Source of the DNA: Candidula unifasciata | Taxonomy: Eukaryota > Mollusca > Gastropoda > Stylommatophora > Geomitridae | NCBI GenBank assembly: GCA_905116865.2 | Contig: CAJHNH020007957.1 | Coordinates: 156,001-220,000, forward strand | DNA: 64,000 nt | Direction of reading: 5' to 3' | In this document: positions 1-15,400 of the stretch, piece after piece | Position numbering within the stretch: the stretch's first letter is position 1 | Layout: every line of letters starts with the position of its first letter | Position numbers and translations under genes: made by a program | Notes under the pieces: model-generated | Seen by the model: only the letters and a program-made list of their open reading frames with translations | Told to the model about the DNA's origin: nothing | The model's database searches: none

Positions 1-120
1 AATCAATCAGAATTCTAACTGGCTAAGATACACTGACAAGAACACAATGATAACAAATGTCAATGATAGAGTTCAGCATTGTATGCACAGGCCGCTAGTC
101 ACTACGCAACACCGGCTGCA

Positions 121-283
<163 letters not shown>

Positions 284-349
284 AAACAGTGAAACAGAAA
301 AGGAGAGTCAGAGAGGCAGCAAGATATTAAAAAAAGGTGAAAATGTCAC

Positions 350-437
350 CTGTGATAATTTGGGGTCCTTGACGCCGTGTTCGTGTCCTCTGGGTCTCCT
401 GAAACTGGGGTTGGAGGTATCAAGGTCCCTAGACATG
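350..437 (-). CDS. AKNA: AKNA-like exon 14 (last visible)
   Basis: 88 bp, residues about 1040-1069 (SMSRDLDTSNPSFRRPRGHE...). Acceptor ggttattccag; donor cacag/gtgaca. It takes phase 2 from the previous exon (AG+C gives Ser) and ends in phase 0. Basic and Ser-rich, with no recognised domain. The donor shows that the gene continues beyond position 1. Confidence 0.7.
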
Positions 438-3400
438 CTGGAATAACCGGGTTGCAAAAAGATTTAGTCGCAATACGTCAACTCAACCAGACAGCAGATC
501 ATTTTTTTAATATGACTGTGCTCATGTCTTGTGCGTTAATTACTAAAAAAAAAAAAAAAAAAAAAAAAGATTTTTTACGCTATCATCATCACCATAATGT
601 GCCCTGCTGAGCGACACAGGCACTCATGTATCTCTTTTAATCTCAGTCTTTGGTATTTTGAATCAATTCCACTGATGATATTCCACCATGCCATTACTTC
701 AGGCCATCAAGCATAAACTCTTTTGGTCTGTCTCTGACTCTTCTACCCTTGATATTTCCAGTCATCACAATGTTCTCCAATGCTTTTTTTTCTCATCACA
801 TGACCAAAGAACACAGACTGCCTCTTTCTTATAGCTTTATCTAGTTTTCTAATTTCATGAGCCATTTGCAGACAGTTGTCGTCGTTAGTGACTCTGTTTG
901 TCCACGCAATACACAGTATGTGTCTCAGGAAAAGATAGCATTTTAATAAGGAGTAATATGTGTATATAGAAATGATTATTTTGCATTAATAACCTAAACT
1001 TTGACCATTTAGGGTCATGGAGGTGCATCAATGGAAGCACTACCACATAAAACCCGCCATGTCTCTCTCTCTCTTCCGCTTGTTGAACAAGTGTATGATA
1101 AGTTAGTCCTGTCCCTTTCTTGATGTTGTCATTCCAGTTTCTTCTTTGCCTTCCTCTTCTTCGACTACCTACCACTGTTCCCTGAAGCAGAGTAATTGCA
1201 ATCAAATCATGTCACACTACGTGCTCAATCAAAGCTAGCTTGTGACATTTCACCAATACCAAGAGAGGCTCCTGATGTCGGACAAATTTGTTTATTTTGT
1301 CTCTGACATATTTTAAATAATTAAACTATGAAAAGTGTTTTAACAAGACGCAAATAAAAAGTCACCAACCTGTCAGAGAATGAATGATCTCCCCCTGGTG
1401 TCCCTGACCTTGATAACGGTCTATCAGGGTCAGCAGAACTGTATCCTCTGTTACTGGCACGTGATGATGGTCTGTCAGTACTGCTGTGAGAGTGTAGGTG
1501 ATCAGTCAGGCTGTTACTCCTCGATGGCCGTCCGTCCATGCGGTCTGGCAAAATGGAGGTTAGGCTTGATCTGCTACTGCCACCCTCTATGGTAGATTCC
1601 AGAGAATTTAGAATAATAACAGAAAATAATTAGCAAAGTGAAAAATGTTTAATATGTGTAATCCTTCTTCTCTCTATTACTATTATAACCAAAGAATGAA
1701 TCAATAAATCAAGAATTGACATTCCTGCACTCTGAACATTCCCATACATGCTCAGTCTTCATCCACAGCAGCCAATGAAGAGTTGATATGCTAATAGTCC
1801 CTGTTGTAACCTGATTTAAGTCCACCTCTGGTTCTCCTTCAGTCTTGGATAACTTCCTTTCCCTCCCCCCAACTGCATTAGCCTGTTAATGTATGGGTGC
1901 GCGGTCTGTTCTAGTGCATCGTCCACCTGATCCCTGAGAGTTTTCACCACTTCCATTTTATCATAATATAGAGTATCACCTAGAGGAGGAGCAGCACCAG
2001 CAGCAACCAATCTATCAGCCTGCTCATTACCCTGCACACCCAAATATCATTGACAGAACATCCATGATATGCTCTAGATGAGATTCTTATCAAGGAATAG
2101 AAGCCACTCTAGGCATAAGATACCAGTTGCTATTTTCTGTGAGTGTGTTATCATTATCACATGTTGGACTGTGCTGCCCTCAAGCCATCAGAAAGCTGCC
2201 GTTACCGCCTCCACCTCCATTCTCATACCGGACGTTGTGACATTATATGCCAGGCAGAACCAAACAAAAGCACCAGGTAAACCATGTCAGAAAATCTGAT
2301 GAAATAACAAACTAAAAACATCTGTGGCAATAAACTGGGAACTGACAAGAAGCTTAAAGGAAGAGGTCAACACATGAGCCAGTGGCTAAATATGAACTAG
2401 AAATATTATAATCTTCACCTGATTCTAGGGAAGACTAAGCACTTTTCAGGTTTATGCAGCCAAAACTACTCACACAAGAATCATATGTGTATGTGCGCAT
2501 TGTGAATAAAGTCTGTATGTGTGGACACAAATAGAGTATGTGTTTGGTAATGGCAACAGGAAATTACCTAATCTGGCTCGTAAACTGTCCTGATCTGAAC
2601 TGTGAGATCCATGTCTTACAATCTTAGGAGCTCGCTCATCCTGGAGGTAGAAACAGTTTGGATCATTAAACATTAATTGTCTGATGTAGCTGTTTATTTA
2701 GAATCAAACAGCAACTCTTCCTTGGAGACGAATCTTCTTCTTCTTTGTGTTCACCCGCTGTAAACTCTGGCAGAAAGTTCTGGTTGTTCATGCACTTCTG
2801 GACTGCAGTCCTGTTCCAGAACCTGAGTGTTGCATGTGCATCTGTTTTACATATCTGATTTATTTGTATACAGACTGCTGGTTCCTTGCCTCTCAGGCAG
2901 ATGCACTCCGACTTCAAAGGAAGCTCCCAATTAGTCGACTCTTACGACATGTTTTTGGGTAGGCAGTGGGTCTATTCTTGTTTCCCCTATAATAGGGCCC
3001 CGGAACCCACACAGGGAGCTTGGAGACGAATGATACAGAAGCTTAGACAGTAAAAATCTGAGACCACTGCTGGATATTTTCTTCGTCTTCTGCCTTTCAT
3101 CTCCCAATGAGTACAGACCTTTAACCAACTCAAGCTTAGCCCTTTGTTCAGGGGTGGTTGGAATTGTTTAGCTGAAGTTTTCTACAGATGAGCTAGTTAA
3201 TCTCATTCCACCACTCTTTAGTTGCCTCTTATGACATTCATGGCAGTTTACAGTATTCACAATCTTGGTTCCCTCGTGGGTAATGAAAACACACCGACAA
3301 CTATTTTCTTGATTGATACTTTAGCTCTGCACATTAACATCTGTCCAATGAAAAACCCAAAATTTTGATCTTTTTACTTGAAAACAGAAATGTAAACACC

Positions 3401-6400
3401 CCCCCCCCCCCCCTCCCCAAAAAATGTCTTGGAAATCACAAATATATCCAAAATCAAGATACATTTATACAGAAAACAGTTAATTTATCTATTAATTCTA
3501 GGCAGGAAGCAAAATATGTGATTGTGAACGAGGTGTAAATTTTCATGATTCGAATCCAGATGACTAGACAACAGAATATGACAGATAAGAAAACTTTGGT
3601 AGAAAACATGAATGAAGTCTTACGAGCATGAAATTAAATAGAAAGTAAACTATTATCTTTTTTACCTGTTGGTTGTACACGACACCAGAGTGACTGTCCC
3701 TTAGTAATGGCGACACGGGGGACATTCTATGTTGTTTAACTTCCTGTTCCCTCTTGTTGAGCTTTTCCCATCTGCAATATATTATTCAGTTGTAAGTTAA
3801 GTACTTAGCCATTGTTTATACAGCCAAATTCCTCACACAACAATTGTATGTATACGTGCACATTGTGAATACAAATGGTTAAGTCCCACCTTGATCAATG
3901 CCAGATCACCAAAAATATGAGGATAGCCTAATTTTCTTAGGATGCCTTAATGTCTGACATGTTAAATGGATTTTTTACCTTTACAAGTAAATACAATCTA
4001 GTTTCTAAGTCATATCGCCCAGTAATAACACAACATATCCCTAGTTTCTAAGTCCCATCACTCAGTAATAACACAACATATCACTAGTTTCTAAGTCCCC
4101 TCACCCAGTAATAACACAACATATCCCTAGTTTCTAAGTCCCCTCACCCAGTAATAACACAACATATCACTAGTTTCTAAGTCCCATCACCCAGTAATAA
4201 CACAACATATCACTAGTTTCTAAGTCCCCTCACTCAGTAATAACACAACATATCACTAGTTTCTAAGTCCCATCACCCAGTAATAACACAACATATCCCT
4301 AGTTTCTAAGTCCCCTCACTCAGTAATAACACAACATATCCCTAGTTTCTAAGTCCCCTCACCCAGTAATAACACAACATATCCCTAGTTTCTAAGTCCC
4401 CTCACCCAGTAATAACACAACATATCCCTAGTTTCTAAATCCCCTCACCCAGTAATAACACAACATATCCCTAGTTTCTAAATCCCCTCACCCAGTAATA
4501 ACACAACATATCCCTAGTTTCTAAGTCCCATCACCCAGCAATAACACAACATATCACTAGTTTCTAAGTCCCATCACCCAGTAATAACACAACATATCAC
4601 TAGTTTCTAAGTCCCCTCACTCAGCAATAACACAACATATCACTAGTTTCTAAGTCCCATCACCCAGTAATAACACAACATATCACTAGTTTCTAAGTCC
4701 CATCACTCAGTAATAACACAACATATCCCTAGTTTCTAAGTCCCATCACCCAGCAATAACACAACATATCCCTAGTTTCTAAGTCCCCTCACCCAGCAAT
4801 AACACAACATATCCCTAGTTTCTAAGTCCCCTCACCAAGTAATAACACAACATATCACTAGTTTCTAAGTCCCATCACCCAGTAATAACACAACATATCA
4901 CTAGTTTCTAAGTCCCCTCACTCAGCAATAACACAACATATCACTAGTTTCTAAGTCCCCTCACCAAGTAATAACACAACATATCCCTAGTTTCTAAGTC
5001 CCCTCACCAAGTAATAACACAACATATCCCTAGTTTCTAAGTCCCCTCACCAAGTAATAACACAACATATCCCTAGTTTCTAAGTCCCATCACCCAGTAA
5101 TAACACAACATATCCCTAGTTTCTAAGTCCCATCACCCAGTAATAACACAACATATCACTAGTTTCTAAGTCCCCCCACTCAGCAATAACACAACATATC
5201 ACTAGTTTCTAAGTCCCATCACTCTCATATTTTGCTACCGTATAGTGTTACAGGTCAGTTAAGTGATTGTACTTTTCCACAATTTAATTTTGCATAACTG
5301 TCATTGCACACTGGTTAACCCAAATGCCTGATAAGCTTGTAGTCCTGTGTTTCAATCCCCATCAATGTGGATAATTAAAAAAAAGAAAAAGTGCCCGACC
5401 TACCAGGTCAGCCAGGCCTAACACTGGAACAAGAAACTTTTCCCCAAGGAAAAACTCTTTTGTGACACTGAGCAGACGTGACTTGTGGAGTGACAACTGG
5501 TCTATACAAAGTACTTCAGTTGGTACCTTTCCTTCTTTGTGGACAACAGTCTTAGTCTTAGTCTTAGTAAAGGTTTCAACTTCACTGCCATTGGGTCACC
5601 CCCATACTTGCTCTGTTCCTGTGCCAGGGAAAATCAAATGGCCAGACAAGAGTGTTATATTATGCTACAGGGCATCAATGCCAAAATCTATGAATAATGT
5701 GACAAGCAAGACCCGCTTCAGTTAAGGAAAGTCTTCCACTACAAGAGCATGGGGTTTCAGGACTACAGTTGTAACAGAATGTATTTATCATGTTTGCTCT
5801 CATATGTTTAACTCTTCCCCCATCTGCAATCATTTTCTATAAAATGTATATGGCTAGTATCCTGTTCCATGCCTTCAGGCACTGGGCATATAGGGCTAGA
5901 CCTGTCTTTTTTATAGACCAATCAGCACCTGGTTGGTGATGTGGTCAACATCAGATGACCACCTTTACTTCCCAGGACTTAACCTGGTACACATTTAAGG
6001 CTGGGTCCACCTGGGAGGCAAAGTCACTCTAAAAAAAAAAAGTCTGGCTCTGTTCAGATCTGACCCCACGACTTTAGGATTTACATGCGAGTGTACAGGG
6101 ATTGTACAATATACTCAGTTTGCCTGAAGGCCCTGAAAAGAGCCAGTTTTTTTTCATGTGGTTGCTAGAAGATCTGGTTTCAGTTTTGTAGGATTTTTTT
6201 TGCAAAACTTTAATATCATTATAACACAATGTCTCTCAGCACGCTTGCTAGATTTATTAAACACATCGTCTAACTATATGTGCATACAAAAAGTATGTTC
6301 ACAATTTCAAAATAATCCACACCCAAGAAATTAACATAATACTTGATTGGGAGGGGGTGGGAGGGGAGGGTGTTTAAACTTACACAAAGGTTAAGCTTAC

Positions 6401-9400
6401 ACAAAAGTTAAACTTACGCAAAGGTTAAACTCACACAAAGGTTTAACTTACACAGAATTTTTGCGATCATTGATTTTCAGCCGGTTCTCTCTCACTAGCT
6501 GGTCTCGTCTTGTCACAGAAACAAAATAAAGTCAATATGCTAGAAGGTCACTCAATTCACTTTCATCAAAGGGAGACTAATTTTAATGATTGTTAAGACT
6601 AAATATTATGACAGTGAATATATTTGGCTGAAATAATAAACATTCTCATTAAAATAAGTCTAAAACTAAATATAACTTTACTGCCCTATATTATAACAGT
6701 TTAGACACTGTCTTGTGAACATATAGCAATCATCATCATGTTCCATGCTGGGTTACGCAGGCGATTAGTTTTCTCCAAAATATGTTTTCTGTATTCTCAG
6801 TACAATCAACCATTATTAATTCTCCATACAACTCTGCCAACCCATTCAGCATTGCCTCTTTCTGCCAATATTATTTTTTTAATGTCTTAAAATTTTCCAG
6901 TTATTGTAATTTTGCCTTGATCATTTCATTAACTGTCATAATAATTACTTTTGTTTATGTTTATGTTTATTCGACGCATCAACATCACGGCACACATGTG
7001 TAACCCATAAAAGCTTCGTTCTACTTCTAACCCAAGCCTGAGTCTGAAGAATCTCAGCACAGTGCACAAACTCTGCTGACCAGCGAGGTTCCAGAAATAC
7101 TCTGGATAGATTTTTAAATCCAAATTTTGCCCGAGCAGCGCCGTTAGGCTACTATTTTCGATTTCCAACTGCCAAGGGATTTTTTCACGTGAGCAAGAAT
7201 ACACATGGGCGTCCGATCTCACTACCCAGAGACCAGGGGAAATTACTAGAAGTCCACGTAAAAAATCCCAGCCCTCACCAGGGTGAACCCGGGACCTCCA
7301 GCACTCGAGGCGGACACCATACCTTAAGACCACCCCCCTTTTTGTTTGCTTCTCCTGATGTTAAATTTTTAATGCTATCTCTACTTCCCCCATTAGACGT
7401 CTGCTGCAAGCTTCTGAAACTGCAAGAGTCAAATGCCCATTAGCAAGTACTCCTTAAACAGACAGAAGGGCAGATCACAGATACAATTATTTCCTAACAT
7501 CTTACCTGGCTTGTATTTCTGGTGAAAGTCTGAACATATCTGGCATTTCTGTACAAATTTCATCAAGTTGCTGAAGAAAATGTAGGCTTGATTAAAAAAG
7601 AAATGCTCATAAAATGGTAAGCACTTCATCATGACACAGTGACCAGTTAGTTATCTTCAACTGGGACAAGTTTCAGCTAGTAAAATAGTAACATTTGTTA
7701 AATAAAAAAAGAAAAAAATAAACCGCCACAAAGCAAATTTACCATATTATATGTCACAGAAATCAGTTTAGCATAATATATGAAACAGTTAAGTATTATA
7801 TATGAAACAGTTTAGTATAATATATTAAACAGTTTAGTATAATATAAGAAACAGTTTAGTATAATATATGAAACAGTTTAGTATAATATATGAAACAGTT
7901 AAGTATAATATATGAAACAGTTTAGTATAATATATTAAACAGTTTAGTATAATATAAGAAACAGTTTAGTATAATATATTAAACAGTTTAGTATAATATA
8001 TTAAACAGTTTAGTATAATATAAGAAACAGTTTAGTATAATATATGAAACAGTTAAGTATTATATATGAAACAGTTTAGTATAATATATTAAACAGTTTA
8101 GTATAATATAAGAAACAGTTTAGTATAATATATGAAACAGTTAAGTATTATATATGAAACAGTTTAGTATAATATATTAAACAGTTTAGTATAATATAAG
8201 AAACAGTTTAGTATAATATATGAAACAGTTAAGTATTATATATGAAACAGTTTAGTATAATATATTAAACAGTTTAGTATAATATAAGAAACAGTTTAGT
8301 ATTATATATGAAATAGTTTAGTATAATATATGAAACAGTTTAGTATTATATATGAAACAGTTTAGTATAATATATTAAACAGTTTAGTATAATATATGAA
8401 ACAGTTTAGTATAATATATGAAACAGTTAAGTATAATATATGAAATAGTTAAGTATAATATATGAAACAGTTAAGTATAATATATGAAACAGTTAAGTAT
8501 AAAATATGAAACAGTTTAGTAAAATATATGAAACAGTTTAGTATAATATATGAAACAGTTAAGTATAATATATGAAACAGTTGAACATGAACACATATGA
8601 ACATATGAACATATGAACACAGCCAATAATTTTTCAATTTACCAAGTACAGTCAACAATTTATAACTACACATGTAAGGTCACTGTACTGAGGTCAATTA
8701 ACCTTTTACTCTGGTGGTACACTGATGATTCTAGATTCACTTATTTACAGGCAATCGACACTCAGTGGGTGATATGGTCAATTTCATGCCGGCCGCCTTG
8801 ACTTCCCAGAACATTACCTGGTACCCGTTTTTGGCTGGGTCAACCTGGGAGCAAAGGTCAGTTTAAAAAACATAAACTCCCTAGCTGTGGATTTAAACCC
8901 TAGATCTTTGAACATTAGGCAGAAGTAGGCTATCAACATTTTAAAACTGATTAAGCTGCTCTCTTTGTTGTCTTCAAAGTTCAGCTTGTCTTAAACTGTG
9001 TGTGATGATAAATCACTGCCTTCAAATATTACCTCATGCTCAGTTTCATCTGCCACACTTCTCAAATTACTTATCAGTGATCTAAATCGTTACATTATTC
9101 CAGGATCTTTTCACTCGGGTACAAACATACTCGCCTGCGGATCGGGAGGTTGCGGGTTCGAGTCCTGATGGAACCAGGCTTTCTTAAAAAGAAAATGACC
9201 TTGGCTCCCAGGTTGACCCAGACTTAAGTGTGTACCAGGTGCAGCCCTGGGAAGTGAAGGTGCTCGGCGTGTTGACTACATCACCCACCAAGTGCCAACT
9301 GGTCTATTAAATATAGCTCTAGCCCTATATGCCCAATATGCCTAAAGGCCTGGAAAAGGGTCCTTTACTTTACTTTCCTTTACTTACAAACTGTTCCTAT

Positions 9401-12400
9401 AATTGGTTTCTTCACACCACCAGCTAGTGTCAGAGTGTCTCCAGAAGACTTCATCCATTGGTTTCATTCTTCTCTCAGGACAAACAAAATCATTAGGTAA
9501 CAATCTACTACCACTGTACAAGACCCACACTGTTTGTCGACCCTAAATTTGTGGAAAATAAATTCATCTTATACGTGGGGAAATATGGTATTTAAACTGT
9601 TTCAGTTCCAAACAATGCACAGTGTATGACTAGGTATATTCGTATGCATCAGTTAACAGATGATCATGCTTGTACATTTTATGTTTAGTTGGGACATGCT
9701 AAAACACTGTACAATACATATGACCTCCATAATGGATGTGTAATTGGGCACTGTGGGGTTAGTATGCTCATTATTTTGTTGATTTCTCAGCTGACTCACT
9801 GGGGCATCAACTATGACCATCTGGGATACAAAGAGTTAACATACCAAACCACAACAGTAACAGTTATTTCAGAACTCTTTCACTTTTACAGAGAAAAAAC
9901 ATCATCAGTTTAAAACGTGAAGAAGTATCTATATCTATACAGTAGGAACAAAATAAATATAATAATATTACATAAAACCTTTTAATCTCGGGTTCAATTT
10001 CCACAATAAGGCAATTTGTTTTGGTTCTTCCTCCTCTTATTCTTAGCCTTTGCCAGCTGTAAACTCCAGTGGAAAGTTCTTGTTGTTTATCCACTTCTGG
10101 ATTTTGGTCTTATTCAAGAAAATCTGTGTTTTACGTGCACATTTGTTTTACAGATCTGGATTATTTGTATGCAGAATGTTGTTTCCTCGCGTCTTAGACA
10201 GATGCACCAAAAGAATGAAACACTCATAATACGGTCATGAAATCCACATTTTATTTGTTCAAACTGACCTTGGCTCCCAGGGAGACCTTGAGTAAGAAGT
10301 CCTGGGAAATAAAAGTGGCTAACATGACACTGCCCAGATCAGCCCCAGGGTCCAACTGATCTATACAAATATGAGCCTCGTATCATTTGCCCGAGAAGCC
10401 ACTGGTCTTTACTTCACTTTGACAAGAGACTTGAGAAAGATTTGAAGGCAGATCATAAACTAATTGAAAGACAGATCAATCAGCTAAGTGAACTTACCAT
10501 GACAATATGTTCTATTTCTCTCACTCCTTCTGGAGTACTGGCTGAATATTTCAACTTCCTGTAGGCATCCATGTTTGTATTGTAATCCTCCCTCAACTGA
10601 TCTACTCGTTTTTCAAGTTTCCGTGCATCTGTTGAATTACGGATGGCTTCACCATTTCTATTACTGGAAGGTTTTTGATCTGTCAAAACTCCACTTTCTC
10701 TATGGCTATCAGCCAGATTATTTTTGCTGTTGGTTCCTGAAACAGCCATTCACAGATGACAGTTTTAATTGTAAAAAAGAGTAAAACCTGTCAGTAGAAA
10801 AACTTTATAACAGTAAAACATGATAACAGTAAAACTTGATAAGAGTAAAATGTGTTAAAATTAAAACTTAACAGTAAAACGATAATAATAAAACATTATA
10901 ATTGTCAAACTTGGTAACACTAAAACTTGATAAGAGTAATACTTGATAAGAGTAAAACTTAAGAAAAGTAAAACTTGACAATAGTAAAACATGATAACAG
11001 TAAACTTGATGAGAGTAAACTTGTTAAAAGTGAAACATGATAACAATAAACTTGATAAGAGTAAAACTTGTTAAAAGTAAAACTTGATAACAGTAAACTT
11101 GATAAGAGTAAAACTTGTTAAAAGTAAAACTTGATAACAGTAAACTTGATAAGAGTAAACTTGTTAAAAGTAAAACATGATAATAGTAAAGCTTGATAAG
11201 AGTAAAACTTATTAAAAGTAAAACTTGATAACAGTAAACTTGATAAGAGTAAACTTGTTAAAAGTAAAACATGATAACAGTAAAATTTGATAAGAGTAAA
11301 ACATGATAACAGTATTTTTCTTCTTCTTCTTCTTTTTCTTAGAATTCACCAGCTATAACTGGTTGTGCAACAATTTTTGAATTTGGTCATGTGTCAGAAC
11401 TGATTTTTGCTTGAAAATCTGGCTTGTCTGAAAAATTGGGATTGTCATGGGCCGGCGACCCGAGCCTCAGCACAGAATGATCATTAATACAAAACAATTG
11501 GAAATTATCTGCAGGCCATTCGCTAGGCCTCTGAGGACCAGTTTTGGTATGCAGACTGTTGGTTCAATAGCCCTGTAGTAGGGGACATAATTGGTGGACT
11601 GACACCAGCTACCTTAGTTCATTAACACCCTTTCTGTCCTATTCAGCATGCCATGTGTGACTGAATACTACGCATGTGTATCTATCAATGCGTTGAAACT
11701 GATTTTATACCTTAGGTTTAACTTGTTTCCCTTTTTAAAGCACTGAAAGGTATTTCCTTCAACATGGGCTGTTAATCTGGTTATTTGAAAGTAAGTACAT
11801 CCATTTGGTTGTTGTCATTAATGCCGCCCCAGAGCATTGGGCATGAGTATCTGGGACTGAAAGGGTTAAAACATTAACTGTGAAATGCAAGCAGTGCTTC
11901 AGTCTGTGAAGGGCCTGATGTCGGCTGAGGGCCTTTGTTACATAGGAAAATGACAGGACAAGGAGGCGACAAAACTGACTGGACAGAATTAATGGGATGT
12001 AAGTGACTGGACAAAACTGACTAGACAGGGTCTTGACAGAACTGACTGGACAGAATTAATGGGATGTAAGTGACTGGACAGAATTGACCAGACAGGGTCT
12101 GCACAAAAGTGACTGGATAGAACTGACTGGAAATGGTCCGGGTAGAACTGATCGGACAGGGTTTGCACAGACCTGGCGACAGAACTGATCAGATAGGGTC
12201 GGGAAAGAGCTGACTGGACAGAAGTGATAAGAAAAGATCTGTCTGATATGTGAGTCGGGAAGCTGCATGCCTGAACTCTGACCTTCTCTACTGTCATCAC
12301 GCCTTCTTGACTGGCTGTCCTGGAACGGTCGTCTCTGCTTTGACCTTTCTTTGAGGTTGTTCTCTACAGTGTCATTGATTTCATCAAATCTCATCCCTAA

Positions 12401-15400
12401 TCTGAAAAAAATAAACAAGCCAACATGAAATGAAGACAATGAACAATGTCTAGAAAGCTAAATGAGGGAGGAAGAGAAAAACCATCACAGAAACAATCAC
12501 ATGTTTTGACTGAGGTCTTAGTCAGTGAGCACCACAAGTAGAAGAAGAAGAATTCTAGACATCAACCTCCATACTATTCATTGCATTATATTTCTTCCTG
12601 ATAACAGTTTGACTGAGATCACCCTGAAGAATCAATCAGGAATTTACATAACTGCACACAAGACATTCCTACACGTGCTCCGCCCCCTTCTTCAGTAACC
12701 AATGAAGAGTTGACAAGCTACTGGTACCAGTTGCAGTCTGATTAAAAGCCCACCCCTATTCTCCCTTTAATGTTGAATATCTCTTAGAAGCTCTACTCAC
12801 CCCCGTAAAATTAGTCTTTCAGTGTTTGGATTTCCTGTCTGTTCTTTAGCATTATCCATTTGGTCCCACAGAGCTTTCACCAAATATGTTTTATCATACA
12901 CAAGCTCACAGCCAAGAGCAGCAGCATCATCTAATCTATCAGCCTGCTTGTTGCCTCGCACACCTGAATTTCCTGGACAGAACATCCATGATATTCTCTT
13001 GATCTGAGTCTTATCGAGTGATACAAGCCACTCTGCATGAAGGACACTAGTTCATTTTTCTGAAGCATGCTCTGTGAGTCTGTAACAATTACAAAATGTC
13101 TGGCTGTGCAACTCTCAAGCCAACAGAAAGCTGCCATTATTGCCTCCACCTCCATTCTCAAACCTCCATTTTGTGATCACCATTATTTCCACCAAGTTCG
13201 CCATTCATGGATTGGCAAGTGAACTGATGGATTGATGTAATGTTTGATAAACAGACAGTGGGACAGATGATTAAACAAACACTAATTTAGACAGTCAAAT
13301 GGTTGGTCTGGTTGCAAGAATGGTTAAATTGAGTGGTTTAATAAAGTGGATAAAGGAATGAGCAGAATGATGGGTTTATACAGAATTATAGTGAAAGATT
13401 AATGAATAAATGAGTAGATGGTTGCCTGCATTGATGGAAGGCTGTATAAATGAGTAGATGGCTGTCTGCATTGATGGAAGGCTGTATAAATGAGTAGATG
13501 GCTGTCTGCATTGATGGAAGGCTGTATAAATGAGTAGATGGTTGTCTGCACTGATGGAAGGCTGTATAAATGAGTAGATGGTTGTCTGCATTGATGAAAG
13601 GCTGTATAAATGAGTAGATGGTTGTCTGCATTGATGGAAGGCTGTATAAATGAGTAGATGGTTGTCTGCATTGATGGAAGGCTGTATAAATGAGTAGATG
13701 GTTGTCTGCATTGATAGAAGACTGTATAAATGAGTAGATGGTTGCCTGCATTGATGGAAGGCTGTATAAATGAGTAGATGGTTGCCTGCATTGATGGAAG
13801 GCTTTATACATGAGTAGATGGTAGCCTGCATTGATGGAAGGCTTTATAAATGAGTAGATGGTTGTCTGCATTGATGGAAGGCTGTATAAATGGAAGAAAA
13901 GATAAGTAGGCTGATGCACAAAAGGATAGATAGGGATGGATTGATGAATCTGGTTGAAGAGACCAATGGAAGAATGGGTGGGTGTATGAATAGACAATCC
14001 TGCACTTGCCTGAACAGATATCCCTCTAACTCTTTATTCTGATCAAAGCTCTGTAACTCTGAGACTAAAGCTCCAGATCTTCGAAGAACATTGTATTCGT
14101 CCTTGACCTGTAGATATGCACGCCTCAGTGTGTCATGGTCACTTTTGATGTGCTCAAACATGAGCTCCTGGTTTTCCAGACTCAGGTGCCCTCCATCCAG
14201 CAGGGTGAAGAAGGATTCCAGCTGTGGTAAATAAAAACATACCAGCTTTCCTTAATATATTTTTTACAAACATTAATTAGAACTTTCCTCTCCCAAACAT
14301 TGTTCCATTATCTGACTCAGTCCTGGCAGTTTTAACTTTTTATTTTGTTCTGAGCAAGTGTTATTCGAACCTGCTTCTATTCCAGACAGTAAGATATAAT
14401 CTCATTCTAAAGTAAGGGGCTTTGTACCAAACACACTTACTGGTTTCTAGCTCTCTGTTGATATATTACAATCAAATCTCAGTCGGTGATATGGTCACAA
14501 TTATATGACCTTGACCTCCCAGGTGATATGGTCACAATTATATGACCTTGACCTCCCAGGTGATATGGTCACAATTCTAAGACCTTGACCTCCCAGGTGA
14601 TATAGTCTTTCCTGGGACCACTTCCATGCCTTATGCCAGGGAAATATAGGACTTGACCAAGATTTTTAATAGACCAATCAGGAATCAACGGATGATGTGG
14701 CCAACATTATGTTGGCTGCATTTACTTCCCAGGAGTTTACCTGCTAGCCATTTTAGGCTGATATGCCTGGTGGGAGCCACTGTCAATTTTGAAAGATGAA
14801 AATGAAAATTACCTCAAAGCGAGTTGAACCATAAACCTTTGAGCTGGCAGGCGAGAATAGATTTGAACTTTATTTCCTAGGCAATTCCCTAATAATTATT
14901 TTAGACTGGGCTGATCTGAAAACCTCGGTGAATTTTACAAAAATCCCTGATTTAAAGGGGATTTAAAGGTTATCTATGGATTGGCAGGTAAGTGTAATAA
15001 CCTCTACAGTAATCTCTACCCAATGTACACCAGACAATAGATTGAACAACCAAATGAACAAGTCAACCAGCTGGCACTTAATCCACCAATGCATATGAGA
15101 AAAAAAAAGTAAGGACAGAGCTGATATCATCAATGATATATGAACTAAACTGGCAGACAGTGATGAATCTCTTACGCTAACCTGATTACATGACCTGGGA
15201 GTAAAGCATGGTGAAGCACATCTATGCTATCTTTCAGACCAAGACAGGAGGTGCTATAACCAAATTCTCATGAAAACAATCAGCAGAGGTACCTAGGAGT
15301 GGCTGCTGCATTAGGGGAACTGAACATGCATGGGAATGCCCAATGTGCCATGACATCACTTGTTATAAGATAAGACAAGATAACATAACATAACCAATGC

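Noticed and set aside
1380..1595. Plus frame (71 codons) over AKNA-like exon 13
   Set aside because: Antisense shadow. The minus frame has splice sites and phases matching both neighbours.
9105..9170. A functional tRNA gene (B box ggttcgagtcc)
   Set aside because: No full cloverleaf or anticodon arm could be drawn and the sequence continues into the SINE S1 body. The same applies to S2, S3 and S4.
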